A DNA stretch of 64,000 nt from Siphonodentalium dalli (GCA_032622095.1 CP136068.1:186735309-186799308); one strand, 5' to 3'. Positions 36,461 through 50,114 are shown, counted from the first letter of the stretch. Notes: generated by a model from the letters alone, not told the origin. Numbers and translations: made by a program.

Positions 36461-36765
36461 TTGAAAACTTCAAAAAATTCAAAACTTCAAAAATTTCAAA
36501 AACTTCAAAAATTTCAAAAACTTCAAAAATTTCAAAAACTTCAAAAATTTCAAAAATTTCAAAAACTTCAAAAATCTCAAATAATTTCAAAAAACTTTAA
36601 AAACTTCAAAATACTCAAATATTTCAAAAAACAAAAAACTTTTCAAAAAGAAACAAAAATGAAAAACTTTAAAAAAAATTCATAAATTAAAAAAATATGA
36701 AAAACTTAAAAAACTTCAACTTTTTCTAAAATTCAAAAATAATTTAAAATTAAATTAAAATTAAC
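36460..36765. repeat. A/T low-complexity block, (TTCAAAAACTTCAAAAA)n
   Basis: Alternating AACTTCAAAAA and TTTCAAAAA words give a 10-11/21-bp pseudo-periodicity and a Lys/Phe/Gln-rich spurious frame. The mirrored block at about 49010-49290 differs in length and phasing, making it one of the most diverged places between the arms. Confidence 0.85.
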
Positions 36766-36899
36766 TGTCTTTTAATATATATAACCCACTGCCACTTCGA
36801 AGGGTTCCACACTACACCTGAGGGGATATTGAGTGGTCTACACACGTCTCCTAAACCCTAGAATAAGATCCAGCCCATAAGAAACTCTGCCTCCTGCAA

Positions 36900-37025
36900 T
36901 GCCTGTCATTCGAATCTGACGCAATCCCTACTTCTGGCGCAATGCCTGAGTCATTCGAATCTGGCGCAATCCCTACTTCCGGCGCAACGCCTGAGTCATT
37001 GGAATCTGACGCAATCCCTCGTGAA
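36900..37025. repeat. ~50-bp tandem repeat inside the left arm
   Basis: Two and a half units of GTCATTCGAATCTG(A/G)CGC, AATCCCTACTTC.GGCGCAA and GCCTGA. Mirrored at about 48770-48895. Confidence 0.85.
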
Positions 37026-39059
37026 ACCTACCGGCTGACTCCACACCCATCGGCTAAGCGTTGTATCACATGCTTATTATTTGATCATATCGTGGAAATT
37101 CAATGTTTTGTCATCACTCATGAGATATAACCCATATCCACTGAAAAAGGGTGGATATCCTTTATTCATTCATAATTTTTCTTTGTTATCTTTTTTTTAT
37201 CCCTCTTTTTTATCTACCACTTCCTGTTTTTATTCGCTCTTCTTTTTCTTACAACTTCTAATCCCTCATCATCTTCGAATATCCACTTTCATTTCCAAGT
37301 TTTTGAAAAAATTCCTTGTTTAGTAGCACCTCCAGATGGGCTCTATAGAATTTGAACGAGGCATCCATCTTGGATATTACTCTTTCTATGACTAAATCCG
37401 TTAGCACGCTCTACAGATGTCATATAGGTAGCACGCTCTACAGATGTCATATATGCCTCTTCACATCTTGTTTTCCATAATTTATTCATTCCTAATCGCT
37501 CCATTGACTGTAACAAATTAAATTACCCCCTCCCCCTGTATTGCGAATACATCCTTGATTATTAATATTTCCTCCGTTCATGGTGTGCATGTACCTTGGG
37601 ACATCTTTGCTAATGTGAAGCCACACCTATTATATATATATATATACAACTTTAAAAGCCCGCGAAAATATTACTCATATTATAGACTTCCCTTTGAAGA
37701 CCTTTGTATGTGACAATGATCCGTAATATTGTTTCTAAGTGACACAGGCCAGTGAAACTGATACTACGGGTATGAACTGGCCAACTTCACATCGTAACAA
37801 TAATAAAAGGGACACTTCATCTATATCAGTCTCAAAACGTGTTGGTACACATCTGTGTGGAAACTAAAACCAATCACTCTTCGTCCGTCATCCGTACATA
37901 AATGTAATATACTTTTCTCAGAAACCACGGGTTCCCTTTGGCTGAAATTTGGTCTCAACATGGGATCAGAAATTATCCATGGAAGACAACAGTGTCCGTG
38001 TGGGGAGAAGCTTCGTAGTGTTTCGTTGTCACCATGGTATTTGTTTGGGTGGTGAGTGTGGTTCTCATATGGTCTGAACTAGCCTTTACTGACTGAGGTC
38101 ATTTAGTGCACATGTCATCACTTCACTGATAACCATTATATGGTCATATCCCTACACTATCAAACGCAATGTTTCAATAATGGGTTTTCTTAAAATTTTG
38201 ACTAAATATTGGTTATATTATACGCATCAGCGATCCTTCTTAATAACGCTCTGTATATTTTCAAACGCATTGCACTAAATGGGTTTGGAATAGCCATACA
38301 GGAAAGGAGAAACTGAGGTCCTGGGTAGGTCGACTGCATACAGCAGTATATATGGGGTACAGACATGGACAGCAATGGGTTCCTCGTGGCTTCTGGCCTA
38401 CACATGACATATTAAAGTTAACCACACCCATCGGCGCGCCTTTAATGGGCGATGAAGCGTCATACAGGCTCGAATCATGGCCTTCGCCATGTGTTTCTAT
38501 TTGAACCCACATTAGTAACTAAATAAAATCTTTCTCTCCAGGTTGTTTCACGCCATAACTTTGATTTGGAAAGCTTGAAGGGCTAATTAAGCTTCAATTT
38601 AAATCCCAACATTTTCTTATTTGAAGAACGTATCTGGTTAAACATGTCCACCATAGTAAGCTCATTTAATTCAAAGAGCTTCACACATAGTCCCACTAGT
38701 AATGATGTGTCGTTATTTACTGCAGAAATGGTCATATAGAATACAATACAACACATTTTGGTCACATACCTTAAAGGTGCACGTCACTTTCGCAATATAT
38801 CGAACTGACCATGTATAGAGTGGAATGACATGTCGGGTATCAAATGTATAATCAGTTCCAGTATTTCGTCCATAAGGCAGTTTTGGTTGTAACATCATTG
38901 TGTATGACGGTTCATTCATATGATACCTTAGCGGTTGCACACGATACTGTCTGTTGTATTTTATGTCTGATATCATGTATATTAATTGCTCCATGGATGG
39001 TAGGAGTATGGCATTGGTGTCTGGTTCTTCGATGTATTCTAGTCATAGTTCATTCATAT

Positions 39060-40300
39060 TATTACTCTAAAATCTCCATTAAATGGAGAAACTAAAGAGC
39101 CCATATTATGTAGACTAGTGTATAAATACTTACTTCATGCATTATTTTCATCAATTATATGTATTATAACTCCCATCAAGATAGGCTGTTATACAGAGGA
39201 AACAAAGCATGTACCAAGTGACAGTCTGTACCAAGTGACAGTCTCATGTCACGAAAGGCCTACTATGTGGACACATTTTCTTATCAAAACGCTCTATTAT
39301 GTAGGGGGTTATCAACCATTGGTCTGGAAAAGGCATACGAGCGGAACGCGTGTACACACATTTATACGATGTACTCTTTAATCGTCGATTTCTCTTTATT
39401 GTCGTTAATTTATAGCATTATTAGTAAGAATCTAAACTCGCCGTTATATTGAGAAAATAATGCGTCAATACCAGTCAATACTGCTTTATTGGTGGTAAAT
39501 GAAATTATTGAATCATGTATCGCAGCTAAACAAGCGAGACAACTGATCACAACACAAAAATTAGTAATATTTCTGAAGCCTTGAGTGGTTTGTAATACAC
39601 AGTGTAAATTTTCATTATTGCTACCATTTAAGGAAACATGCCCCCGATAGGGCTACTATGCGAACACATGTCTATATTAATTTCACATATTCCTTACCGT
39701 TCATTCATATATACTCCAAGCTCTCTGTTAATACAGAGGCATCAAAACATTGGTCGGAAAAGACCTACTATGTGGATGCGTGTATACATATTTACTTGAT
39801 GTATTCTTTAATCGTTCATTTCTCTTTATTATCGTTCATTTATAGCATTATTAGAAGAAATTTAGTCTAAAATCTCCATTACATGGAGACAATAAAGAGC
39901 CCATATGGTGTAGACTAATGCATAAATACTTCATGTATTCTTTTCACCAATTATATGTATTGTACATCTTATACATTTAGTCTGTTATACAGAGGAAACA
40001 AAGCATGTACTACGTGGCAGTTTCATATGACGATAAGACCTACTATGTGAACACATGTGCATATTAATTTCACATATTCTTCTCAAAACGCTCTATTTTA
40101 TACGGGGGTATCAAACATTGGTCTGGAAAAGGCCTGCTATATGGACGCGTGTATACATATTGACTTCATATATGCATTCATAGTTCAGTTCTCTTAATTG
40201 TCGTTCATTTAATAGCATTATTAGTAGAAATATAGTCTAAAACCGTCGGTATATGGAGAATATATAGCGTCAATACTGTTTTATTGTTGGTAACTCAAAT
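39060..40300. repeat. ~0.8-kb duplicated block inside the left arm
   Basis: The block CTCTAAAATCTCCATTA.ATGGAGA followed by AAAGAGCCCATAT, GTAGACTA.TG.ATAAATACTT, AATTATATGTATT and GTTATACAGAGGAAACAAAG occurs at about 39063 and 39870. A GTCTGGAAAAGGC...TATACATA block recurs at 39321, 39745 and 40120. Similarity is partial. Mirrored in the right arm. Confidence 0.75.
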
Positions 40301-41599
40301 TATTGCATCATGTATCGCAACTAAACAAGCGAGACAACTCATAAATTCTTAATAGTTCTGATGTCTATGGCAGTTCACAGAGTGTATATTTTCATTGTTG
40401 TTACCATTTTAGTGCATACATTACTGATTTCTGTGTAAGAACGCTGGTCTCCATTGTTGTTATGATTGTGCCTATAACTGTCCATATTCTTAAAGCAAGT
40501 ACGGTACCTCTATGTGATATGATGTATAAAAATTTCCATTTTCACAGGTAAATCACGTATAAACGCTCTTTAATGTATAGTTAAACTGAGTTTTCACATG
40601 CAGGGCTATGTCTTTGTGGACTATATACGTGGTATACTTCAGTATATACACGAAGTGAATGTGTTCTAAGTATGCGTATCTGATTTATGTATACGTCCGT
40701 GTTTCTTAAAGCAAATCCAATACATATTAGTGCATTATATTATGATGTACATTAAGTGCCCTTTTCACTGTTAAATCAAGTAAAAAAGCCCTCTACTATA
40801 GTTAACTATTCAGTTCCACATACGCTATAAGCTCTATGGTGGTCCGGTGTGTCTTATCAATATGCCATTATATGCACGAATGTAATGTGTTCAAATATGT
40901 GGGTTATGATGTATACTTTAATGTTGAAGTATATAAGCACTCTTTAAGATATGCATATGCAGAATGTTGCCTCTTTACACTGACAGAAAAAAAAGGAATA
41001 TATAATTTTGAGTACTACTCTTCATAAAACGTTAGAAAACCATAATCTAACAACGAATATCGAAGAACAATGTAATTACTTGATAAGCATTGTAAATATT
41101 TCGTCTGTTTTAAATAAAATGGAAATATTTCGTCTATTTGAAATACAGTTGGAAGCAACAATCAAGTATTTAAATGAAATTTGGACCAAAATCTTATAAT
41201 TTGAGAAAACGTATATAATTTCTATCGAAGTCTTATAATAAAGGAAGGCTTTGTGCGAATCCATTCGGTCTAATGTGTGAATGTGTTCATCATCGCAAAT
41301 ATAATGATGCAGAAATGAATATTTCCTAGAAAAATGTTTACATAGCTTGTATTTAACCGAAATAATATAGTATTTGAGTTAAAATGTTTCATATTAGGAC
41401 CATAACGAACCAATGCATAAAAATACAATATTTTGTTTTTCATTCTCGATCAAAATAATGCAGGGTTGTCAATTATCAACAAAAAACGAATACTTTGAAA
41501 CAAAAACGATGACATAAGAACGAATATCCAAGAGCTAGTGTGAAAATAACCCTCACATTTATAAAAAAAACAATAAAAATTCAGTTTTCGAGTAAGTCC

Positions 41600-42484
41600 T
41601 TCAAAATTATTGAATGTTTTCGTCTATGTTGGATCAAATTTGACACAAAAATCAATTAGCTCACTAACAGTTCGCGCAATATCTCATATTTTGAGAAAAC
41701 GTTTGCAATTTTAGACAACAATATTGCTAGTGAAGGTGAATATTTCATCCTGGAACTCACGAAATATGATAAAAATAGATGTAAAGACACTTCACGAGCC
41801 CTCATATCTTTGAGTTATGAACATAAAGTCATCTCATAGTGCCATTGTACCCCATAATTTGGTCAGGAGAAATATGTATTTCATATTTGACCCTTCATCT
41901 ATGGTAAAAAATGAATTAAGGGACATGGGAGTGGTGTCCTAGACATTAACCTAGAGCATAAATTGACTCAATTTTGCAATTTTAGGCAACATTCTTGCCA
42001 GGGAAAGTGTATATTTCATGTTGGAACTCATCAAATGTGATAAACATGCATCAAAAGACACTTACTGAGCTCTGATGACTTTGAGTTATGACAACAACGG
42101 CATCTCATACTAGATTGTAAGCCATAATTTGGTCAGGAAAAGTGTAAATTTCATATTTTATCCTACATGTGTTTTAACAATCAATGTAATTACACCCCAT
42201 CGGTCGCCTAGACACAGCGTAAATGTTCTCAAGTTTTCAACTGTAGGCCACAATGTCGGCAGTGAAGGTAAACATTTCATGTTGGAACCCATGAAATGTG
42301 ATAAAATGGATAAAAAGACACTTCATGAGTACTTATGACTGAGTTATGAACATAAAGGGACCTCATAGTGTATTGTAGGTCATAATTTGGTCAGGAAAAT
42401 TGTAAATTTCATGTCTTAAGCTCCATGTGTTTTAAAAATATATTTAATTACAGCCATTGGGTCCCTAGAGATCAATCCACAGTC
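41600..42484 (+). repeat. ~265-bp tandem array ending the left arm
   Basis: CATAATTTGGTCAGGA recurs at about 41853, 42123 and 42381, with AAATTTCATAT, CATTTCATGTTGGAAC, AAAGACACTT, TGAGTTATGA and CTCATA words between. About three and a third units. The array is mirrored at 43310-44190, and a further unit or so in the right-arm orientation continues into the spacer (about 42965-43309). Confidence 0.88.
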
Positions 42485-42634
42485 GCGCTCGTACCTCTAT
42501 TTATCGTTTAGAGTTATTGTTCTTAGATAAAAAAAAATAGGCGCGGCGGCAGTGGGGATGATGGGGCCGCACGCGAGCCAATTTTTTTTATCTAACAACA
42601 ATAACTCTAAACGATAAATAGAGGTACGAGCGCG
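42484..42634. repeat. 151-bp hairpin at the arm/spacer junction
   Basis: Arms of about 53 bp (CGCGCTCGTACCTCTATTTA...TTAGATAAAAAAA and its complement) match with one visible mismatch. They enclose a ~43-bp GC-rich loop containing GGCGCGGCGGCAG. The hairpin starts at the very base where the 6.4-kb left arm ends. It is not the symmetry centre of the large palindrome, which lies near 42897. Confidence 0.93.
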
Positions 42635-43309
42635 GCGAGTTTATAATACCACACCATATTCGCTCATCTTTTCGCTGGTATAAGGACGATAGTTCTTCCC
42701 ATGATTCGAGACAATACACGGGTGCCATTTGTGCAGAAATATATTATCGACAATCTACAAAGGCATAAGAAAAGTAAAGACGGAGGTATGTCGGGAACAC
42801 CATCGAATAACGATATATTCAGTCGATACGAAGATACTGAGTATGATCTAGATTGCATTTCTTATATCAGGATCATTTTGGATCGTATAACACCGTGCAG
42901 ATACGCTTTGTTAGCGCTTCACAAATTTCCCCGTTGTATAATGACACTATCAGATGCCTTTATGACCATAATTGAAACCCATCAGGGCTCATCGAGTGTC
43001 TTTTGATCAATTATTATCACATTTCACCAGTTCCAACATGACATGTACAACTTCCCTATCAACAATGTTTTCAAAATTGCCAAAACTGAGTGCATTTATG
43101 ATGTTGCTTCATATCTGAGGATACCATGGGGTGTAATTTCATTGATTGCTACCACGCATCAAGGGTCAAAATACAATACACATTTCTCCTGACCAAGGCC
43201 TCAGAAAGTGTCTTTTCATCTATTTTTATCATATTTCATGAGTTCCAGCATGGAATGTTCACCCTCACTAGCAATACTGTTCCCTAAAATTGCATATGGA
43301 CTACATATG
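42635..43309. other. Unmirrored spacer of the inverted duplication
   Basis: Positions 42635-42965 have no counterpart in either arm and include a 101-residue open frame (42701-43006, +) with no recognisable domain. Its C-terminal part already runs into satellite. From about 42965 the DNA is ~265-bp satellite in the right-arm orientation, i.e. the right array has at least one more unit than the left. Confidence 0.7.
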
Positions 43310-46300
43310 GACTGTGGATTGATCTCTAGGGACCCAATGGCTGTAATTAAATATATTTTTAAAACACATGGAGCTTAAGACATGAAATTTACAATTTTCC
43401 TGACCAAATTATGACCTACAATACACTATGAGGTCCCTTTATGTTCATAACTCAGTCATAAGTACTCATGAAGTGTCTTTTTATCCATTTTATCACATTT
43501 CATGGGTTCCAACATGAAATGTTTACCTTCACTGCCGACATTGTGGCCTACAGTTGAAAACTTGAGAACATTCACGATGTGTCTAGGCGACCGATGGGGT
43601 GTAACTACATTGATTGTTAAAACACATGTAGGATAAAATATGAAATTTACACTTTTCCTGACCAAATTATGGCTTACAATCTAGTATGAGATGCCGTTGT
43701 TGTCATAACTCAAAGTCATCAGAGCTCAGTAAGTGTCTTTTGATGCATGTTTATCACATTTGATGAGTTCCAACATGAAATATACATTTTCCCTGGCAAG
43801 AATGTTGCCTAAAATTGCAAAATTGAGTCAATTTATGCTCTAGGTTAATGTCTAGGACACCACTCCCATGTCCCTTAATTCATTTTTTACCATAGATGAA
43901 GGGTCAAATATGAAATACATATTTCTCCTGACCAAATTATGGGGTACAATGGCACTATGAGATGACTTTATGTTCATAACTCAAAGATATGAGGGCTCGT
44001 GAAGTGTCTTTACATCTATTTTTATCATATTTCGTGAGTTCCAGGATGAAATATTCACCTTCACTAGCAATATTGTTGTCTAAAATTGCAAACGTTTTCT
44101 CAAAATATGAGATATTGCGCGAACTGTTAGTGAGCTAATTGATTTTTGTGTCAAATTTGATCCAACATAGACGAAAACATTCAATAATTTTGAAGGACTT
44201 ACTCGAAAACAGAATTTTTATTGTTTTTTTTTATAAATGTGAGGGTTATTTTCACACTAGCTCTTGGATATTCGTTCTTATGTCATCGTTTTTGTTTCAA
44301 AGTATTCGTTTTTTGTTGATAATTGACAACCCTGCATTATTTTGATCGAGAATGAAAAACAAAATATTGTATTTTTATGCATTGGTTCGTTATGGTCCTA
44401 ATATGAAACATTTTAACTCAAATACTATATTATTTCGGTTAAATGCAAGCTATGTAAACATTTTTCTAGGAAATATTCATTTCTGCATCATTATATTTGC
44501 GATGATGAACACATTCACACATTAGACCGAATGGATTCGCACAAAGCCTTCCTTTATTATAAGACTTCGATAGAAATTATATACGTTTTCTCAAATTATA
44601 AGATTTTGGTCCAAATTTCATTTAAATACTTGATTGTTGCTTCCAACTGTATTTCAAATAGACGAAATATTTCCATTTTATTTAAAACAGACGAAATATT
44701 TACAATGCTTATCAAGTAATTACATTGTTCTTCGATATTCGTTGTTAGATTATGGTTTTCTAACGTTTTATGAAGAGTAGTACTCAAAATTATATATTCC
44801 TTTTTTTTCTGTCAGTGTAAAGAGGCAACATTCTGCATATGCATATCTTAAAGAGTGCTTATATACTTCAACATTAAAGTATACATCATAACCCACATAT
44901 TTGAACACATTACATTCGTGCATATAATGGCATATTGATAAGACACTCTGGACCACCATAGAGCTTATAGCGTATGTGGAACTGAATAGTTAACTATAGT
45001 AGAGGGCTTTTTTACTTGATTTAACAGTGAAAAGGGCACTTAATGTACATCATAATATAATGCACTAATATGTATTGGATTTGCTTTAAGAAACACGGAC
45101 GTATACATAAATCAGATACGCATACTTAGAACACATTCACTTCGTGTATATACTGAAGTATACCACGTATATAGTCCACAAAGACATAGCCCTGCATGTG
45201 AAAACTCAGTTTAACTATACATTAAAGAGCGTTTATACGTGATTTACCTGTGAAAATGGAAATTTTTATACATCATATCACATAGAGGTACCGTACTTGC
45301 TTTAAGAATATGGACAGTTATAGGCACAATCATAACAACAATGGAGACCAGCGTTCTTACACAGAAATCAGTAATGTATGCACTAAAATGGTAACAACAA
45401 TGAAAATATACACTCTGTGAACTGCCATAGACATCAGAACTATTAAGAATTTATGAGTTGTCTCGCTTGTTTAGTTGCGATACATGATGCAATAATTTGA
45501 GTTACCAACAATAAAACAGTATTGACGCTATATATTCTCCATATACCGACGGTTTTAGACTATATTTCTACTAATAATGCTATTAAATGAACGACAATTA
45601 AGAGAACTGAACTATGAATGCATATATGAAGTCAATATGTATACACGCGTCCATATAGCAGGCCTTTTCCAGACCAATGTTTGATACCCCCGTATAAAAT
45701 AGAGCGTTTTGAGAAGAATATGTGAAATTAATATGCACATGTGTTCACATAGTAGGTCTTATCGTCATATGAAACTGCCACGTAGTACATGCTTTGTTTC
45801 CTCTGTATAACAGACTAAATGTATAGGATGTACAATACATATAATTGGTGAAAAGAATACATGAAGTATTTATGCATTAGTCTACACCATATGGGCTCTG
45901 TATTGTCTCCATGTAATGGAGATTTTAGACTAAATTGCTTCTAATAATGCTATAAATGAACGATAATAAAGAGAAATGAACGATTAAAGAATACATCAAG
46001 TAAATATGTATACACGCATCCACATAGTAGGTCTTTTCCGACCAATGTTTTGATGCCTCTGTATTAACAGAGAGCTTGGAGTATATATGAATGAACGGTA
46101 AGGAATATGTGAAATTAATATAGACATGTGTTCGCATAGTAGCCCTATCGGGGGCATGTTTCCTTAAATGGTAGCAATAATGAAAATTTACACTGTAAAC
46201 CACTCAAGGCTTCAGAAATATTACTATTTTTTGTGTTGTGATCAGTTGTCTCGCTTGTTTAGCTGCGATACATGATTCAATAATTTCATTTACCGCCAAT

Positions 46301-49300
46301 AAAGCAGTATTGACTGGTATTGACGCATTATTTTCTCAATATAACGGCGAGTTTAGATTCTTACTAATAATGCTATAAATTAACGACAATAAAGAGAAAT
46401 CGACGATTAAAGAGTACATCGAATAAATGTGTATACACGCGTTCCGCTCGTATGCCTTTTCCAGACCAATGGTTGATAACCCCCTACATAATAGAGCGTT
46501 TTTATCAGAAAATGTGTCCACATAGTAGGCCTTTCGTGACATGAGACTGTCACTTGGTACAGACTGTCACTTGGTACATGCTTTGTTTCCTTTGTATAAC
46601 AGCCTATCTTGATGGGAGTTATAATACATATAGTTGATGAAAATAATGCATGAAGTAAGTATTTATACACTAGTCTACATAATATGGGCTCTTTAGTTTC
46701 TCCATTTAATGGAGATTTTAGAGTAATAATATGAATGAACTATGACTAGAATACATCGAAGAACCAGACACCAATGCCATACTCCTACCATCCATGGAGC
46801 AATTAATATACATGATATCAGACATAAAATACAACAGACAGTATCGTGTGCAACCGCTAAGGTATCATATGAATGAACCGTCATACACAATGATGTTACA
46901 ACCAAAACTGCCTTATGGACGAAATACTGGAACTGATTATACATTTGATACCCGACATGTCATTCCACTCTATACATGGTCAGTTCGATATATTGCGAAA
47001 GTGACGTGCACCTTTAAGGTATGTGACCAAAATGTGTTGTATTGTATTCTATATGACCATTTCTGCAGTAAATAACGACACATGATTACTAGTGGGACTA
47101 TGTGTGAAGCTCTTTGAATTAAATGAGCTTACTATGGTGGACATGTTTAACCAGATACGTTCTTCAAATAAGAAAATGTTGGGATTTAAATTGAAGCTTA
47201 ATTAGCCCTTCAAGCTTTCCAAATCAAGGTTATGGCGTGAAACAACCTGGAGAGAAAGATTTTATTTAGTTACTAATGTGGGTTCAAATAGAAACACATG
47301 GCGAAGGCCATGATTCGAGCCTGTATGACGCTTCATCGCCCATTAAAGGCGCGCCGATGGGTGTGGTTAACTTTAATATGTCATGTGTAGGCCAGAAGCC
47401 ACGAGGAACCCATTGCTGTCCATGTCTGTACCCCATATATACTGCTGTATGCAGTCGACCTACCCAGGACCTCAGTTTCTCCTTTCCTGTATGGCTATTC
47501 CAAACCCATTTAGTGCAATGCGTTTGAAAATATACAGAGCGTTATTAAGAAGGATCGCTGATGCGTATAATATAACCAATATTTAGTCAAAATTTTAAGA
47601 AAACCCATTATTGAAACATTGCGTTTGATAGTGTAGGGATTTGACCATATAATGGTTATCAGTGAAGTGATGACATGTGCACTAAATGACCTCAGTCAGT
47701 GAAGGCTAGTTCAGACCATATGAGAACCACACTCACCACCCAAACAAATACCATGGCGACAGCGAAACACTACGAAGCTTCTCCCCACACGGACACTGTT
47801 GTCTTCCATGGATAATTTCTGATCCCATGTTGAGACCAAATTTCAGCCAAAGGGAACCCGTGGTTTCTGAGAAAATTATATTACAATTATGTACGGATGA
47901 CGGACGAAGAGTGATTGGTTTTAGTTTCCACACAGATGTGTACCAACACGTTTTGAGACTGATATAGATGAAGTTTCCCTTTTATTATTGTTACGATGTG
48001 AAGTTGGCCAGTGCATACCCGTAGTATCAGTTTCACTGGCCAGTGTCACTTAGAAACAATATTACGGATCATTGTCACATACAAAGGTCTTCAAAGGGAA
48101 GTCTATAATATGAGTAATATTTTCGCGGGCTTTTAAAGTTGTATATATATATATATAATAGGTGTGGCTTCACATTAGCAAAGATGTCCCAAGGTACATG
48201 CACACCATGAACGGAGGAAATATTAATAATCAAGGATGTATTCTCAATACAGGGGGAGGGGGTAATTTAATTTGTTACAGTCAATGGAGCGATTAGGAAT
48301 GAATAAATTATGGAAAACAAGATGTGAAGAGGCATATATGACATCTGTAGAGCGTGCTACCTATATGACATCTGTAGAGCGTGCTAATGGATTTAGTCAT
48401 AGAAAGAGTAATATCCAAGATGGATGCCTCGTTCAAATTCTATAGAGCCCATCTGGAGGTGCTACTAAACAAGGAATTTTTTCAAAAACTTGGAGATGAA
48501 AGTGGATATTCGAAGATTATGAGGGATTAGAAGTTGTAAGAAAAAGAAGAGCGAATAAAAACAGGAAGTGGTAGATAAAAAAGAGGGATAAAAAAAAGAT
48601 AACAAAGAAAAATTATGAATGAATAAAGGATATCCACCCTTTCAGTGGATATGGGTTATATCTCATGAGTGATGACAAAACATTGAATTTCCACGATATG
48701 ATCAAATAATAAGCATGTGATACAACGCTTAGCCGATGGGTGTGGAGTCAGCCGGTAGGTTTCACGAGGGATTGCGTCAGATTCCAATGACTCAGGCGTT
48801 GCGCCGGAAGTAGGGATTGCGCCAGATTCGAATGACTCAGGCATTGCGCCAGAAGTAGGGATTGCGTCAGATTCGAATGAAAGGCATTGCAGGAGGCAGA
48901 GTTTCTTATGGGCTGGATCTTATTCTAGGGTTTAGGAGACGTGTGTAGACCACTCAATATCCCCTCAGGTGTAGTGTGGAACCCTTCGAAGTGGCAGTGG
49001 GTTATATATATTAAAAGACAGTTAATTTTAATTTAATTTTAAATTATTTTTGAATTTTAGAAAAAGTTGAAGTTTTTTAAGTTTTTCATATTTTTTTAAT
49101 TTATGAATTTTTTTTTAAGTTTTTCATTTTTGTTTCTTTATGAAAAGTTTTTTATGTTTTTTGAAATTTTTGAGTATTTTGAAGTTTTGAAATTTTTTTG
49201 AAATTTTTTGAGATTTTTGAAGTTTTTGAAATTTTTGAAATTTTTGAAGTTTTTGAAATTTTTGAAGTTTTGAATTTTTTGAAGTTTTCAATGCGAGTGT

Positions 49301-49651
49301 CACTTTAACATTATCCCACAGTGTGCGCCATGTGTTACTTTAACATTCATCCATAGTGAGTGTCACTTTAATAATGATCCCCAGTGAGAGCCTAGTGTCC
49401 CTTTAACATTCAAGACTGAAGCTACCCCACCGAGATCATCACGTGATATACATGTAGATAATATACCATTCATATGGAGAAGTCTGGATATAACCAGCGG
49501 GTCATGTCCGGACATGTCCAACCGGTACAAATAGACCATGATGCAATGCGTGGGCGGAGAATATAGGTCAAACTGTCTAGACGGGAGTACTGCATATAGG
49601 TCGGATAGAGTTATCGTTCCTGAAATAACCCCAACTGGGGGCCTTATCATC
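43310..49651 (-). repeat. Right arm of the 13.55-kb inverted duplication
   Basis: Reverse-complement copy of 36101-42484, 6.34 kb. All sub-repeats appear in mirror order: ~265-bp array 43310-44190, duplicated ~0.8-kb blocks 45500-46740, ~50-bp repeats 48770-48895, A/T block 49010-49290, ~45-bp repeats 49295-49405. Scattered substitutions (for example GACACTCTGGACC here versus the GACACACCGGACC expected from the left arm, ~44940) show that the copies have existed long enough to diverge slightly. Confidence 0.97.
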
Positions 49652-49657
49652 ATGCAT

Positions 49658-50110
49658 GGATACTACAACACTAAGTACATCTTTAAAGCAAATTCTTCCT
49701 CGAAATTAGTGATGATTTTTCGAGGATGGTGAATCTGGAAGTGATATGGGTGCATGACTGCCAGGACATGGAATACAGAGCCTCAGTTCTGATCAGGGTC
49801 TGAACGTCTTGAAGATAACATTATAATAAAATATACGGTCAAGATGACTGACGTAATGGAAAGTATCAAATATATGAATTTATATACTTTATGACCACCA
49901 AAAGTTATATATTTATTACATTCCTATGTGTAAATTACCTTGATTGCTCGAGTGATTATAAATGATAACTTTACTAATGAATTATGTTGTTTAACTAGCG
50001 CGTTATGTATTCATACGCGCTATCGAATTTATGGTATTTTCGACTCGAGATACTTTTGTCGCCTAACTTCGTCTGGACTGTACGTCCATCTATTCAGCGC
50101 TTTTTAATTA
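49658..50110. other. No recognised feature
   Basis: Right flank of the inverted duplication. Not homologous to the left flank 35260-36095. Confidence 0.4.
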
Positions 50111-50114
50111 GCTT

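Larger units (their letters stand above)
36101..42484 (+). repeat. Left arm of a 13.55-kb inverted duplication
   Basis: The whole 6.38-kb segment is repeated in inverted orientation at 43310-49651. The outer match starts at GATGATAAGGCCCCCAGTTG (36101) and the inner match ends at GATCAATCCACAGTC (42484). By eye the arms agree in nearly every line, with isolated substitutions (for example T versus C in CATAAC.TTGATTTGG at ~38556) and small indels in A/T runs. Contents in order: ~45-bp repeats (36347-36460), an A/T low-complexity block (36460-36765), ~48-bp repeats (36900-37025), duplicated ~0.8-kb blocks (39060-40300) and a ~265-bp tandem array (41600-42484). No recognisable protein is encoded. 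Short frames are preserved on both arms only because the arms are young copies. Confidence 0.97.

Noticed and set aside
36449-36685. Lys/Gln/Phe-rich 78-residue repeat peptide
   Set aside because: Low-complexity A/T DNA. The mirrored copy does not keep the frame.
38713-38994. 93-residue frame conserved in both arms (mirror at 46794-47075) and the hydrophobic 83-residue antisense frame (38844-39095 / 46693-46944)
   Set aside because: Conservation is explained by the arms being young copies. The whole surrounding non-coding DNA is equally conserved, and no domain, Kozak context or codon signal is visible.
41008-41199. 63-residue frame preserved in both arms (mirror 44596-44787)
   Set aside because: Same reason: mirror identity, no domain, AT-driven open frame.
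42701-43006. 101-residue frame in the palindrome spacer as an element-encoded protein
   Set aside because: No domain recognised, and the 3' part overlaps satellite units. An accidental frame is likelier.
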